A model generated the notes under the pieces. It was not told the DNA's origin. It made no database searches and saw only the letters and a program-made list of their open reading frames with translations. From Mesostigma viride (lineage: Eukaryota > Streptophyta > Mesostigmatophyceae > Mesostigmatales > Mesostigmataceae), in NCBI GenBank assembly GCA_009746045.1, contig RPFO01000721.1, positions 1 to 53,676 of the forward strand: a stretch of 53,676 bases of DNA. Direction: 5' to 3'. Shown here in pieces: positions 1 through 9,105 of the stretch (positions are counted from its first letter, which is position 1; each line of letters begins with the position of its first letter). A program made the position numbers and the translations under genes.

Positions 1-813
1 CACACACACGTACACACCATGCACCGCAAGGAGCGGCTGCACTCACATGTACATACACCGCGCTGCAAGGGCGGTTGCACACACACGTACACACACCATG
101 CACGCAAGGGGCGGCTGCACACACACGTACATCCACCGCGCACGCAAGGGGCAACTGCACACACACGTACACACACCATGCACGGAAGGGGCGGCTGCAC
201 ACACATGTACATACACCATGCACGCAAGGGGCGGCTGCACACACGTGTACATACACCATGCACGCAAGGGGCAAGTGCACGCACACTTACACACACACCG
301 CGCACGCAAGGGCGGCTGCACACACACGTACATCCACCATGCACGCAAGGGCCGGCTGCACACACACGTACATCCACCGAGCACGCAAGGGGCAACTGCA
401 CACACACGTACATCCACCGCGCACGCAAGGGGCGGCTGCACACACACGTACATCCACCGCGCACGCAAGGGGCGAGTGCACACACACGTACATCCACCGC
501 GCACGCAAGGGGCGGCTGCACACACACATACACACCATGCACGCAAGGGCCGGCATGCACACACACGTACATCCACCGCGCACGCAAGGGGCAACTGCAC
601 ACACACGTACACACACCGCGCACGCAAGGGCGAGTGCACACACACGTACATCCACCGCGCACGCAAGGAGCGACTGCACACACACGTACATCCACCGCGC
701 ATGCAAGGGCCGGCTGCACACACACGTACATCCACCGCGCACGCAAGGGCCGGCTGCACTCACATGTACATACACCATGCACGCAAGGGGCCGGCTGAAC
801 TCACATGTACATA
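1..813. repeat. 40-bp CA-rich minisatellite, array 1
   Basis: This is a tandem array with a period of exactly 40 bp. Each unit has a CACACACGTACAC or CACACACGTACATCC part, then CCGCGCACGCAAGG or CCATGCACGCAAGG, then a GGCGGCTG, GGCAACTG or GGCCGGCTG variant. The left end is cut by the window. The right end stops at the TA that precedes the inverted terminus of the 8.3-kb element. The last complete units, including the rare GGCCGGCTGAAC variant near 790, match 10.5-11.3 kb in array 2, so the two share a higher-order ancestor. Because 40 is not a multiple of three and the unit has no stop codon, long meaningless ORFs run through it in several frames. Confidence 0.97.
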
Positions 814-850
814 CAGTACCAACCCGCGGTAACGCAACTAGTTACGCAAC
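814..850 (+). repeat. left 37-bp terminal inverted repeat of the 8.3-kb element
   Basis: It matches the reverse complement of 9106-9142 without mismatch, and homology stops abruptly inside (AATGG against TAATC). It contains CGCAACTAGTTACGCAA, a near palindrome. TTGCG/CGCAA motifs recur just inside both ends (about 888, 8935, 8952 and 9033) and may be subterminal transposase-binding motifs; that role is an inference. Confidence 0.9.
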
Positions 851-1983
851 AATGGTACTTTCCACGGCGACCGATCGAATGTTTGTTGCGTAACTACCAA
901 GGACCGATACGGCCCAAAGTGGTGGCGAATTTCGTACTTGAAGTTCCGCACGAGACAGACTGACTGACTTGTTACGAGCTGACCACCGGCCCAACACGTA
1001 ATGTACCTACAGAAGTACAGAACGTAAAAGGGGCCTGGCTGTGTAGTGTATACGTGCGAAGGTGGCCATGGCGGTGCGCGTTCCATGAAAACTTGCCTAA
1101 TTTGTCGGCCGAAATGCAAAAAAGTTATGGAGATCGATGCTGTATGAAAGATACTCCAAAAGATGTTTTGTTGACGAAATATGCATTAGGTATGAAAGAC
1201 CGCTGCCCTTCTTTAACCCACGGTTGCGAGGGGGTCTGATTCGCAAATCTGGCCGCGATGAATATATTAGATTGGCTTCTTGCCAGAGTGATAGCCAAGA
1301 TTCCTGGTATTGAACGACGCAGAAGGGAGGGGTTTAAAGTGAGGAAATAGGAATCAAGCGAATTAGCTTTGATTTGTGGCCATTTCCGGTTTCCTTCGGA
1401 GGTAAAGTAAGCAGGCCTGCGCGAAGCGCATTCCAGCCTGCCATGGTTAACTCGCTTTCCTCGCGTGCCAGGCAGGTAATCAGGCCTGCTGCGGAAGGCT
1501 CTTTTTCTGCACCTCATCTACCAATCTGTTTGCGCTTGAACAGTCCGTTATGGCTTGGTTTTAGCGTCATCTCCGGGATGTTCTTACCGTTTTGTTCGCC
1601 GTTTTGTTTCCTCGCCAAATTTCCCGCAGCTTTTGCTATTTTGACTAACGTTTCCGGTGGCGTGCTTGTAAGATTGTCGAGAACTGGCCAGGAAGACATT
1701 GATTTTGCTGCACGTGCTTCATTTATTTTTTAAAGTTTGTATTAGAGAGTCTATATTGCGTAGTCAGGAAACCGACCTGACCTGCCTGGTGGCGGCGTCC
1801 TTGTTCCAAGAAGCGTGCAAAAGACTGGTCAGTTTCTAGGCGTTATTGCTGTTATTAACGGCATTGCTACATTTTAATCAGATTTTACTTTTCTCAGCAT
1901 GCCATCTGCAAATTTTGTGGTCCATGCCTTACATGCATTCAGGCGTGCTGAATGCCTTGTAATCCATAAGCCCCGTGCTTTGT
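851..1983. other. unique AT-moderate region, no supported gene
   Basis: This 1.1-kb stretch contains only short ORFs, the longest 119 codons on the plus strand at 1374-1733 and 130 codons on the minus strand at 1125-1517. They overlap on opposite strands, match nothing recognised, and lack a convincing start context or conserved motif. This part is absent from the duplicate block at 12486, so copy comparison cannot help. It could hold decayed transposase exons, but nothing visible supports that. Confidence 0.5.
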
Positions 1984-2333
1984 GGATGGTGGTTGGACAT
2001 TACTGTAGGAGGTGATGGCGTATGTGCGTGGATGGTGCTTGAATGGTGGGGGGCTGCAGCAATGCGTGTGTGGATGGTGGTTGGATGGCGAGGGATTGCT
2101 GCCATGCATGCACTAATGGTTGTTTGATGGTGGTGGGCTGCAGCCATGTGTGCGTGGATGATGGTTGGATGGTGGGGGGTTGCAGCCATGTGTTGTGCGT
2201 GGATGGTGGTTGGATTGTGGGGGGTTCAGCCATGCATGCGTGGATGGTGGTTGGATGGTGAGGTTTTGCTGCCATGCATGCGTGCCGATGGTGGTTTGAT
2301 GGTGGGGGGTTGCAGCCATGTGTGCGTGGATGG
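1984..2333 (+). repeat. ~41-bp GGATGGTGGTTGGATGG minisatellite (left part)
   Basis: Units of about 41 bp consist of TGCAGCCATG, TGTGCGTGGATGG and TGGTTGGATGGTGGGGGG, with point differences. The array is split by the retroelement at 2346-4326 and resumes at 4339. It differs from the 40-bp CA array, although the two share GCATGCGTG-like words. Confidence 0.9.
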
Positions 2334-2345
2334 TGGTTGGAAGAT
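2334..2345. repeat. 12-bp target-site duplication, left copy
   Basis: TGGTTGGAAGAT here is repeated exactly at 4327-4338. Joining the two flanks restores the 41-bp minisatellite register. Confidence 0.85.
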
Positions 2346-4326
2346 TGAATTGAATTGAATTGTAACATAACTCCGTTGGGAGTATATGTAGCACATAGCC
2401 CTTGAGAGGGGGCATATGGCCTATCATACATCCTAAGCTACTTCCTGCAAGGGTGGGGATGTAAAGGACCCTTGCTCTAGGTGCACCAGGGCACTTGCAT
2501 CCCCATGATCTTCAAGCTATGCCCAGCGAAGGGGGAGCCTGTCATGGGGGGGAAGATCAGCATAGCTATACAAAAAGGCTAGGGCATGGCGTCTCAGCAG
2601 AGAGTGACTCCCTGCATGGGCACAACATAGCTAAATAAAGCTAGGCATCATCTGGAGTGTGGCACATCATAGGCACACATGTACATGATTAAATAAAGCG
2701 TGTGGCTTAGCTAGGATAGTGCCTCTAGGAGGCGTACATGTACATGGCCACGGTCTATCTATTCTACACTACTACTGCTGTATTCCCCTAAGCTGGGGCG
2801 TCTGGAGTCGTTGGGGCCGCGGGGGTCGCCTGCCAGGGCTTGTGGCCGACGTAGATGGCCGCCCCCTTCCAGTACACCGGCTGCCCCGCCTTGGTCTGCC
2901 GGAGCTGGAGGTAGATGGGCCATAGCTCCCGTCGCCGTTGTTGCTGCGCCAGGGTCAAGTCGTCGTCAAGGGTGAAGAGAGTCTTCTCGAGCCGCTTGCG
3001 GCGTCGGAGAAAAGAAATCTTGTCCGCCGGGGTCTTAAAGGTGAGAAGGAGCGGGGGCGGCCCTGCCTTACCCCGCGCGCGGGGAAGGCGGTGGGCGACC
3101 AGGTCGATCTCACCAGTAAGGCCCATGCGACTAAGAATTTCTCTCTCAAACGCACGTGCAAGCTTCTCGGAATTCTCACCTTCCTCCATGTCGAGGTTCT
3201 TGACAATGACGTTAAGGCTGCGCTTGGCAAGCTCGGCCTCCTCGCGGAGGTCAAGCGTCTGCCGCTGGAGCTGGGCTGCGACGGCGGAGGTGGTGGAGGT
3301 GGTGTGCTGCTTAAGCATGTCCGCCCAGGTCGTGATGGGAGGAGCATCGCCGGCCAGGCCAGCAGAGGCTGGCTTGGCGGCAATGTCCTTCACCGCCTGG
3401 GCGGTGAGGCCCGCGGTGTTCTGCAGGACCTCGATAGCGATGGCATTATCCTTAAGACGTTGGTCAATGTCGCGGAGCTGGGCGGTGATGGAGTCGGTGG
3501 AGGCGGAGGGGGGGGTGGAGGCGAGGAGGGTGGCGGTGGCGGTGGGGATGGTGGGGAGCTCAGCAGCCAGCGTGCGACCCACAGCTGCCACATCTGCAGC
3601 TAGGGGCGTCACGTGCTGTGAGATGGTTTCTTGGAGGTGGAGGAGGAAGGTGGATTCGGTCAAGGGGGAGGGGGTCCAGAGGTCCGTGACAGAGCGGTCA
3701 AGGATGGAAAAGAGGGCGGCGAGCTGAAGACGGGGGCGAGACCAGCGGGCCAGGTTCTCAGGTCGGTGAGTAAACCGGCCGTCAGGTCCAGGGCGGAGGC
3801 GGTAATGGCTGTGAAGGCGCTGGCACAGGTCGAAAATGGAGGCGTATGACCCATAAAACACGAGCTCCAGTATCTTGATGGGTGGCATGTCGAAAAAGCC
3901 GGGTCTGGCACCGTCGAAGGTGGAAAATAACCCGTCAACGTCAAAGTCGCGCTCAGACCAGCTTGGTTCGGTTGGGCGGCTGCGTTTTGGCTCGGGCGAG
4001 GCTGAGGGCGAGGCAGGAAGCCCGGGAGGGTGCTGGGCGACAACCAGTGCGCGACTAGGGTCACCACCGCCTTCCGGCCCTGATGGCGAAGCTGCAGCCG
4101 GAGCTGCAGACGTATTTTCATTGCCGAGCGCAGCCGTCAGGCTGCGTTGCGTCGATGGGCGTTTGCTCATCGTATATTGCGTAATAGCGTCGGAAAATTA
4201 TATCAGCATGTGCGTCGTAGAAAGACGCGTCGATTGTGATATTCACGGCTAAATTCGGTGCTCAAACGTGAAAGTTATGAGCTCCGCCGTCAGCCATGGC
4301 TACCTCGTGGCTCGTGGCTATTTTTT
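2346..4326 (-). mobile_element. ORF1-only L1-like non-LTR retroelement, complete copy
   Basis: A 1981-bp minus-strand insertion lies inside the 41-bp minisatellite. It is flanked by a perfect 12-bp direct repeat, TGGTTGGAAGAT (2334-2345 and 4327-4338). On the minus strand the order is a ~155-nt leader beginning in an A run, one ORF (4170 to 2788), a ~430-nt 3' UTR, and a tail of about three CAATT units against the left duplication. A variable target duplication plus a simple-sequence 3' tail is the signature of target-primed reverse transcription. There is no endonuclease or reverse transcriptase ORF and no room for one, so the copy must have been mobilised in trans, as mammalian HAL1 (half-L1) elements are. 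Confidence 0.82.
2788..4170 (-). CDS. L1-type ORF1 protein (coiled coil, RRM-like domain, C-terminal domain), 460 aa
   Basis: The intact ORF encodes a probable RNA-binding nucleic-acid chaperone of a LINE ribonucleoprotein. Residues 1-75 are Ser/Pro/Ala-rich and look disordered. Residues about 75-170 are a helical region of unknown family. Residues about 220-315 have heptad-like helices (LRDIDQRLKDNAIAIEVLQN; LDLREEAELAK) fit for trimerisation. Residues about 317-396 form an RRM-like unit with a first strand RSLNVIVKNL, the AHRLPRA motif common in ORF1p, and PPPLLLTFKTPADKISFLRR. Residues about 397-441 (TLDDDLTLAQQQRRRELWPI, then WKGAAIYV) match the typical C-terminal domain. The first ATG after the leader is used. 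It is the only gene of its element. The fold assignment is from sequence pattern, not a search. Confidence 0.75.
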   Translation of the reverse strand: MSKRPSTQRSLTAALGNENTSAAPAAASPSGPEGGGDPSRALVVAQHPPGLPASPSASPEPKRSRPTEPSWSERDFDVDGLFSTFDGARPGFFDMPPIKILELVFYGSYASIFDLCQRLHSHYRLRPGPDGRFTHRPENLARWSRPRLQLAALFSILDRSVTDLWTPSPLTESTFLLHLQETISQHVTPLAADVAAVGRTLAAELPTIPTATATLLASTPPSASTDSITAQLRDIDQRLKDNAIAIEVLQNTAGLTAQAVKDIAAKPASAGLAGDAPPITTWADMLKQHTTSTTSAVAAQLQRQTLDLREEAELAKRSLNVIVKNLDMEEGENSEKLARAFEREILSRMGLTGEIDLVAHRLPRARGKAGPPPLLLTFKTPADKISFLRRRKRLEKTLFTLDDDLTLAQQQRRRELWPIYLQLRQTKAGQPVYWKGAAIYVGHKPWQATPAAPTTPDAPA

Positions 4327-4338
4327 TGGTTGGAAGAT
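4327..4338. repeat. 12-bp target-site duplication, right copy
   Basis: This is the right partner of 2334-2345. The base before it differs between the two sides (T here, G on the left), so the duplication is 12 bp. Confidence 0.85.
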
Positions 4339-4556
4339 GGGGGGTTGCAGCCATGTGTGCGTGGATGGTGGTTGGATGGTGGGGGGTGCAGCCATGCATG
4401 CGTGGATGGTGGTTGGATGGTGGGGGGATGCTGCCATGCATGCATTAATGGTTGTTTGATGGTGGTGGGCTGCAGCCATGTGTGCGTGGATGATGGTTTG
4501 ATAGTGGGGGGTTGCAGCCATGCGTGCGTGGATGGTAGTTGGATGATGGGGGTGTA
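4339..4556 (+). repeat. ~41-bp minisatellite, continuation after the retroelement
   Basis: The same unit and orientation as 1984-2333 resumes directly after the right target duplication, showing that the retroelement split one array. About five units are present, then a decayed part (GTAGGGAGTCC, GGGGATGTAGGGAC) leads into AT-rich sequence. Confidence 0.9.
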
Positions 4557-4673
4557 GGGAGTCCTTGATGGTGGGGATGTAGGGACTTCTTGATACTTCT
4601 AAGTCATGGATTATAATTAATGGATTAAAGTAAGCTTACTGATTAAATGAGACGAAATTTAGTTCAATTGACA

Positions 4674-5104
4674 ATTGACAATTGACAATTGAATTGACAA
4701 TTCAATTGACAATTCAATCGACAATTCAATTGACAACTCAATTGACAATTCAATTGACAACTCAATTGACAGTTCAATTGACAATTCAATTCAATCAATT
4801 CAATTCAATTCAATTCAATTCAATTCAATTCAATTCAATTCAATTCAATTCAATTCAATTCAATTCAATTCAATTCAATTCAATTCAATTCAATTCAATT
4901 CAATTCAATTCAATTCAATTCAATTCAATTCAATTCAATTCAATTCAATTCAATTCAATTCAATTCAATTCAATTCAATTCAATTCAATTCAATTCAATT
5001 CAATTCAATTCAATTCAATTCAATTCAATTCAATTCAATTCAATTCAAGTCAATTCAAGTCAGTTCAGTTCAATTCAATTCTATTCAATTTAAATAATTC
5101 AATT
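4674..5104 (+). repeat. (CAATT)n microsatellite, ~430 bp
   Basis: It starts with imperfect CAATTGA units, becomes a nearly pure CAATT run from about 4798 to 5046, then decays through CAAGT and CAGTT. The same pentamer forms the 3' tail of the retroelement at 2346-2361 on the other strand, so this tract may be an expanded tail of an older plus-strand insertion; that origin is inference. The duplicate at 14714-15139 is one unit shorter. Confidence 0.97.
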
Positions 5105-5155
5105 CAACTTCGCATAGTCTAGCCGTAAATTTCTTGGATCATGAACAATGGGCAG

Positions 5156-5336
5156 TTGCAACCACCATCCATGCACGCATGGCTGCACCCCCCCACCATC
5201 CCACCACCATCCACGCATGCATGGCTGCAACCCCCCACCATCCCACCACCATCCATGCACACATGGCAGCAAATCCTCACCATCCAACCACTATTTATCC
5301 ACGCACGCTAGCTGCAGCCCCCAACCATCCAACCAT
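5156..5336 (-). repeat. ~41-bp minisatellite in inverted orientation
   Basis: About four units of the GGATGGTGG minisatellite occur here as the reverse complement (CCACCATCCATGCACGCATG and variants). With 1984-2333 and 4339-4556 it makes an inverted pair around the CAATT tract. Confidence 0.88.
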
Positions 5337-5341
5337 CACAA

Positions 5342-5355
5342 CCCTAAACCCTAAA
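5342..5355 (-). repeat. two telomere-like CCCTAAA units
   Basis: CCCTAAACCCTAAA is two perfect copies of the plant-type telomere unit, at the edge of the inverted minisatellite. It is far too short to be a telomere. It may be an interstitial trace of end repair, or chance. Confidence 0.6.
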
Positions 5356-5424
5356 CAGTTGTAAGCCCAGCTCAGCATCTTATAATCCTCCTCCTCCTGG
5401 CTAAACTGTTTATTTTGACATGAC

Positions 5425-5697
5425 ATGGCCAGCATACTGACTGGCACATTATGCCCATGGTTTGTCACCAAGATTTTCTATCACCCGTATAAGCTTGAAA
5501 GCACCCTTGAAGCAGCCCATGGCCAAACAATCACGCAATATGAACGTAGCAAAAGAATAAATAACATCTATGAATGTTATTCAACGCATTTAGCGTTAGA
5601 AACATGCACTACCACACCATGGTGTGGCATTTGCATGGTAAAAAAAGAGGGCTTTAGAGAGGGCCAGGCAACGGTCGAGAAAGATCATCAAGGCTGA
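5425..5697 (+). CDS. hypothetical protein, 90 aa
   Basis: This short ORF has a balanced, protein-like composition unlike the surrounding repeats. The N-terminal part contains FVTKIFYHPYKLESTLEAAHG, with charged and aromatic residues. The C-terminal part has a cysteine cluster, ETCTTTPWCGICMVKKEG, which could bind metal but forms no complete finger. It is identical in the duplicate (15460-15732), but that is uninformative because the duplication is recent. No family is recognised. It could be a real small gene, an exon of an element-encoded protein, or chance; an overlapping minus-strand ORF of 79 codons exists. Confidence 0.3.
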   Translation: MASILTGTLCPWFVTKIFYHPYKLESTLEAAHGQTITQYERSKRINNIYECYSTHLALETCTTTPWCGICMVKKEGFREGQATVEKDHQG

Positions 5698-5973
5698 AAA
5701 GTGACAACGCCTCACAAGATTAAATTCATTTACAAACGTCAGGAAACCATGGGGGAACGATAAACCAGCCATACCTTGCATGGCTAACGTTACCTTGGCC
5801 CAGGCAGTGCCCGCAAAAGCGGCACTTTGCGGCACACAAGCTGTGATGTGACAGGGTGGTCAAAATCGTCACATCTTTACTGCCGCTGCCTATATTCAAC
5901 GACGATGCATGATAACAAGTAATTAAATAAACCTAGACACCCGCCGGGTTGCGCCGTAAAGCACTTGTAGTAA

Positions 5974-6285
5974 TCAATTCCGTCGAACCTGCCTGATCGC
6001 AGTTTTTCCCAGCAAGAACACTGACGGCACGTGGTAAATCGCATCCCCGCGAGCTAAAAATTGATCCGAATCATATTTGGGACGTATAAGCTCTATTTCC
6101 TGAGTTTGGCCGGGAAATTCGTCCGCAAACGTACAGTAAATTGCAAGCACGGGTGCAAAGCCGCCATGGCTAAGTCGTGCATTTCCGAAACGCGCACGGT
6201 GCCAATTCACGCACTTCAGGTTGCACGGTGTGGTCGTGCGATTCTGAGAAGTGCGCACCCGGGGGGAAACCGGCCCCTTGCGCAC
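5974..6285 (-). pseudogene. 3'-terminal coding fragment of an unidentified protein
   Basis: Up to base ~6216 the minus strand reads as convincing protein and ends in a normal stop: VNWHRARFGNARLSHGGFAP, then a stretch with IELIRPKYDSDQF and AIYHVPSVFLLGKTAIRQV, then RRN. Alternating hydrophobic strands and the DAIYHVPSVFLLG motif suggest the C-terminal beta-rich end of a larger, possibly transposon-encoded, protein. Upstream of 6217 the frame enters the ~160-bp tandem repeat and composition changes, so the 5' part appears to be missing, or joined through a splice acceptor that cannot be placed with confidence. Family unknown. Confidence 0.4.
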
Positions 6286-6501
6286 TCCCTAGTTACGCAC
6301 TCCCTAGTAAAGTCGATAGATTGCGTACCTACACCTTTGGAAATGGCATTGTTTATTTGTTTTCTTTCAAACGCACACTCCAGGTTGCGCGCGGTGTGGT
6401 TGTGCGATTCTGAGAAGTGCGCACCCGGGGGGAAACCGGCCCCTTGCGCACTCCCTAGTTACGCACTCCCTAGTAAAGTCGATAGATTGCGTACCTACAC
6501 C

Positions 6502-7475
6502 CAGTGTTTTTTTTAAGGTTTTCGTTACTAGTGGCGCTAGGCCACTTGTGGCGTTTCGAACTATGAAAACTTCAGTTTACTCGGCCAATGTGTGGCTTTA
6601 AGCCAATTAAAATTGGGCTTGGCACGGCCACGTGTGGCGGGCTGGCTTTTTGGTGCAGCAAATGACCCTACCGGCAGCGGGGTCAGCGCGGCGCGGCGCC
6701 GTACTGGCATTCCAAGTTCAAAGTAGTTCAGAACAGTATGTTTAATTATCTTAAGTTCAAACTAGTAGAATTTATTAGAATCATTCACGCCTTAAGTTGG
6801 GTTCACGCCTGAAGTTGGGTTGACCAAAAACCTCGAACCCAACTTAAGGCGTGAATGCCTGTACACAAGGCGGGCGAGCGTCTCCGTCTCAGGCATCGGC
6901 GCCGGGCGTACTTGGTAAATTAACAACAACGATTACCACTACAGCCACTGCTTAACAAAACGATTACTGAAGTGCCGAAAGTCGAAACACATAGTCAATG
7001 CAATGCAGTACAGTACTGTATGGCTGGCGAGTGACTGGAACTGAGGCGCCAGCCGCCAGGCCGCCAGCCAGCTGAAGCCAGAAAATGCACACAAGCTGCA
7101 GTCTGCACAGTGCACTCTGGTCTCTGGCAGCGGGCCACTTGCCACTTGGCACTTGGCCGGGCTCTACGTACATGCACTATGCAGTCAGTAAGTCAGTCAG
7201 TCATAGTAATACTCATAGTAGTTCTAGTACTAGGGAGGCTTGTGGCGGAACGCCGGCCGGAAGACCGGCTGACACCGCCAATTGTGGCGTAGCCTGTACT
7301 AGAGTGAACTTCAGGCACGGCCACCCTGTGGCGAAACGAAACTACAAAGTAGAACAGCACGGCCAAATTGTGGCTTCTTGGGTGCCCTGTCCAAGTGGGT
7401 GGCACCGCCACATTTTGCCAAAAAAAGTGCCACACCGCCACATTTGGCGGTGTATCGCCACTAAAAAAAACACTG
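6502..7475 (+). mobile_element. hAT-type non-autonomous transposon, 974 bp
   Basis: The ends are CAGTGTTTTTTTTAAGG and CTAAAAAAAACACTG, giving 13-bp inverted termini starting CAGTG. An exact 8-bp duplication, CCTACACC, lies at 6494-6501 and 7476-7483. An 8-bp duplication with CAGTG-like ends is the hAT signature. Internal GTGGCG/CGCCAC words are dense near both ends, as expected of hAT subterminal binding motifs. No transposase ORF is present, so it needs a helper in trans. It is inserted in the second ~160-bp repeat unit and is shared by both duplicated blocks. Confidence 0.88.
6783..6856. repeat. 21-bp perfect inverted repeat inside the hAT element
   Basis: ATTCACGCCTTAAGTTGGGTT at 6783-6803 is matched by its reverse complement at 6836-6856, with a 32-base loop that repeats part of the arm. 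It could form a stem in RNA or single-stranded DNA. No known role. Confidence 0.85.
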
Positions 7476-7699
7476 CCTACACCTTTGGAAATGGCATTGT
7501 TTTCTTTCAAACGCACACTCCAGGTTGCGCGCGGTGTGGTCGTGCGATTCTGAGAAGTGCGCACCCGGGGGAAAACCGGCCCCTTGAGCACGCAAGTCGG
7601 TAGATTGCGTACCTTGGGAGACGGCATTATTAGTACTTACATATGTGTCAGAGACGGTATTAGTACATAAGTGTCAGATGAGGGTACACATGTATCGGC

Positions 7700-7985
7700 T
7701 TCGTTGTGGATCACGCCACTAAAATGACTAAATACAGTAAGATAAGCTTACATACCAAGCGCCGACACTTAGCGTGTGGCATGGCAGTACATAGACCGAA
7801 GTGGAGCGTGACCCACAACGACGTTGTGGGTCACGCCACCACATAGATGTAGATACCAAGCGCCGACACGGCGTGTGGCAGTAGACCGAAGTGGAGCGTG
7901 ACCCACAACGACGTTGTGGGTCACGCCACTAGCTACATACCAACGACACTTAGCGTGTGGCAGACTGGTAGTAGAGCATGTACCG
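7700..7985. repeat. tandem units carrying 31-bp palindromes
   Basis: Two near-identical ~90-bp units contain GACCGAAGTGGAGCGTGACC and then a palindrome GCGTGACCCACAACG-A-CGTTGTGGGTCACGC (7806-7836 and 7896-7926). A degenerate third half (TTGTGGATCACGCCACT) lies near 7728. Between them CGCCGACACTTAGCGTGTGGC forms a second, smaller inverted repeat. No ORF. The sequence could be a protein-binding array or a decayed foldback element. Confidence 0.85.
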
Positions 7986-8177
7986 GGCTGTTTCTACTAC
8001 ATAATACACCCGGCGTGTACACCTGTGTACACCCGTAGTGTACACCCGTGTGCACCCACTTACAGGCGGACTTGTGGATGATCAATTATATTTGTTCCTT
8101 TTAAAAATGATGATTTAATGTTTATAAATTGCAAGCTAAGATCAAGTGATGATGTATTGTAATTGTTGTACTATCTC

Positions 8178-8259
8178 CGACAGGACAACAGCTATCTATC
8201 AATGACCGACAGGACAAACAGCTATCTATCATCATTGATAGATAGCTGTTGTCCTGTCG
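8178..8259. repeat. 28-bp perfect inverted repeat (hairpin)
   Basis: Bases 8178-8205 pair with 8232-8259 (CGACAGGACAACAGCTATC... and its complement). The 26-base loop itself repeats ACCGACAGGACAAACAGCTA, so the stem arose by inverted duplication of a short tandem repeat. Confidence 0.9.
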
Positions 8260-9105
8260 TACGTACACGTGTATGTAGTATGTAATGCGTGCGCCGGACG
8301 AGGGTACACGCCGGTTCACGATGATCAAGTGTGAAAAATACGTACACCGCGCCCACAAATTTTTTGGTACATGCACGTTATCAAAGAGACAACCAGCGCA
8401 GGCCAGAAATCGGGAGAATCCGGACCATGGTAGCTCGAGCCTGCCGTTATCTTTTCCGCGTTTTCGAGTCGTTCAGGATGATGAAGATGAATGGTGATGG
8501 AAATGTGTATCCTTGTGCATTGAAATTATGGCTGGCTTACGTGTGGAGCGACGTTATGCACGTCCGATCCACGATTAGTACTTTACATATTAATGTGAGG
8601 ATTTCGCACAAGCCATCGTCAATGATGCTATGCTTTCAGTACATATAAACAGTCCAAGCGAACACATTATATTTCATGAGCCTGTCGGGCAAAATTAATT
8701 TTGGCGTGTATGCCAAATTTTAACACGTCGATATGCCATGGCGGACCTGGTACTACGTACTGTACGTACCGGTGGCAGCCCTTACGCACCTTTCGTAAAT
8801 ACGAGGAAGCCAGACGTAATAACTGAGGATCGATCAATTTCAGACTTCTGACTTCCGCCGCATCCTTTTTAACCGCAACGCGTCAGTTCATTATTGGCCC
8901 CTACATCGAGGGTACCCCATGTTTGTTGCGTTTCTCCCTCGTTGCGGAACCGCAAAATCGGTGAGTGCCTTTTGCGGAACTGGCTATGGCGATTCTTCCT
9001 GACCCCGTATCTTTCTGTAGACATAAGCTTTTACGCAACGGAAGGTGGCGTTGGGTAGCCCTACACTTCCTTCATATAAATACGTCATTTAATTTTTTTT
9101 GATTA
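8260..9105. other. unique region, no supported gene
   Basis: Two overlapping plus-strand ORFs of 70 and 105 codons (8285-8497 and 8331-8648) are the only open frames. They conflict with each other and are not recognisable. Near the right terminus TTGCG words recur. Nothing else is supported. Confidence 0.5.

Larger units (their letters stand above)
6217..7640 (+). repeat. three copies of a ~160-bp tandem repeat, interrupted by a hAT element
   Basis: Units begin near 6217, 6381 and 7521 with CAGGTTGCRCGGTGTGGT-like sequence, followed by GATTCTGAGAAGTGCGCACC, CCGGCCCCTTG and GTAGATTGCGTACC. The first spacing is 164 bp. The second becomes 158 bp after subtracting the 982-bp hAT insertion and duplication. 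The third unit is partly degenerate. Confidence 0.88.

Noticed and set aside
1-811. CRISPR array
   Set aside because: The 40-bp units are contiguous with no spacers, the variation is point-like, and the context is eukaryotic with no cas genes.
1374-1733. 119-codon plus-strand ORF and the overlapping 130- and 61-codon minus-strand ORFs
   Set aside because: Mutually overlapping, no recognisable motif, no conservation evidence; left as unassigned unique sequence.
4682-5122. Repetitive NSIQF ORF in the CAATT tract
   Set aside because: Pure translation of a pentanucleotide repeat.
7085-7603. ORFs of 60-172 codons within the hAT element and its flanks
   Set aside because: They cross the element boundary or overlap on both strands and show no BED finger, hAT dimerisation or DDE region; the element is non-autonomous.
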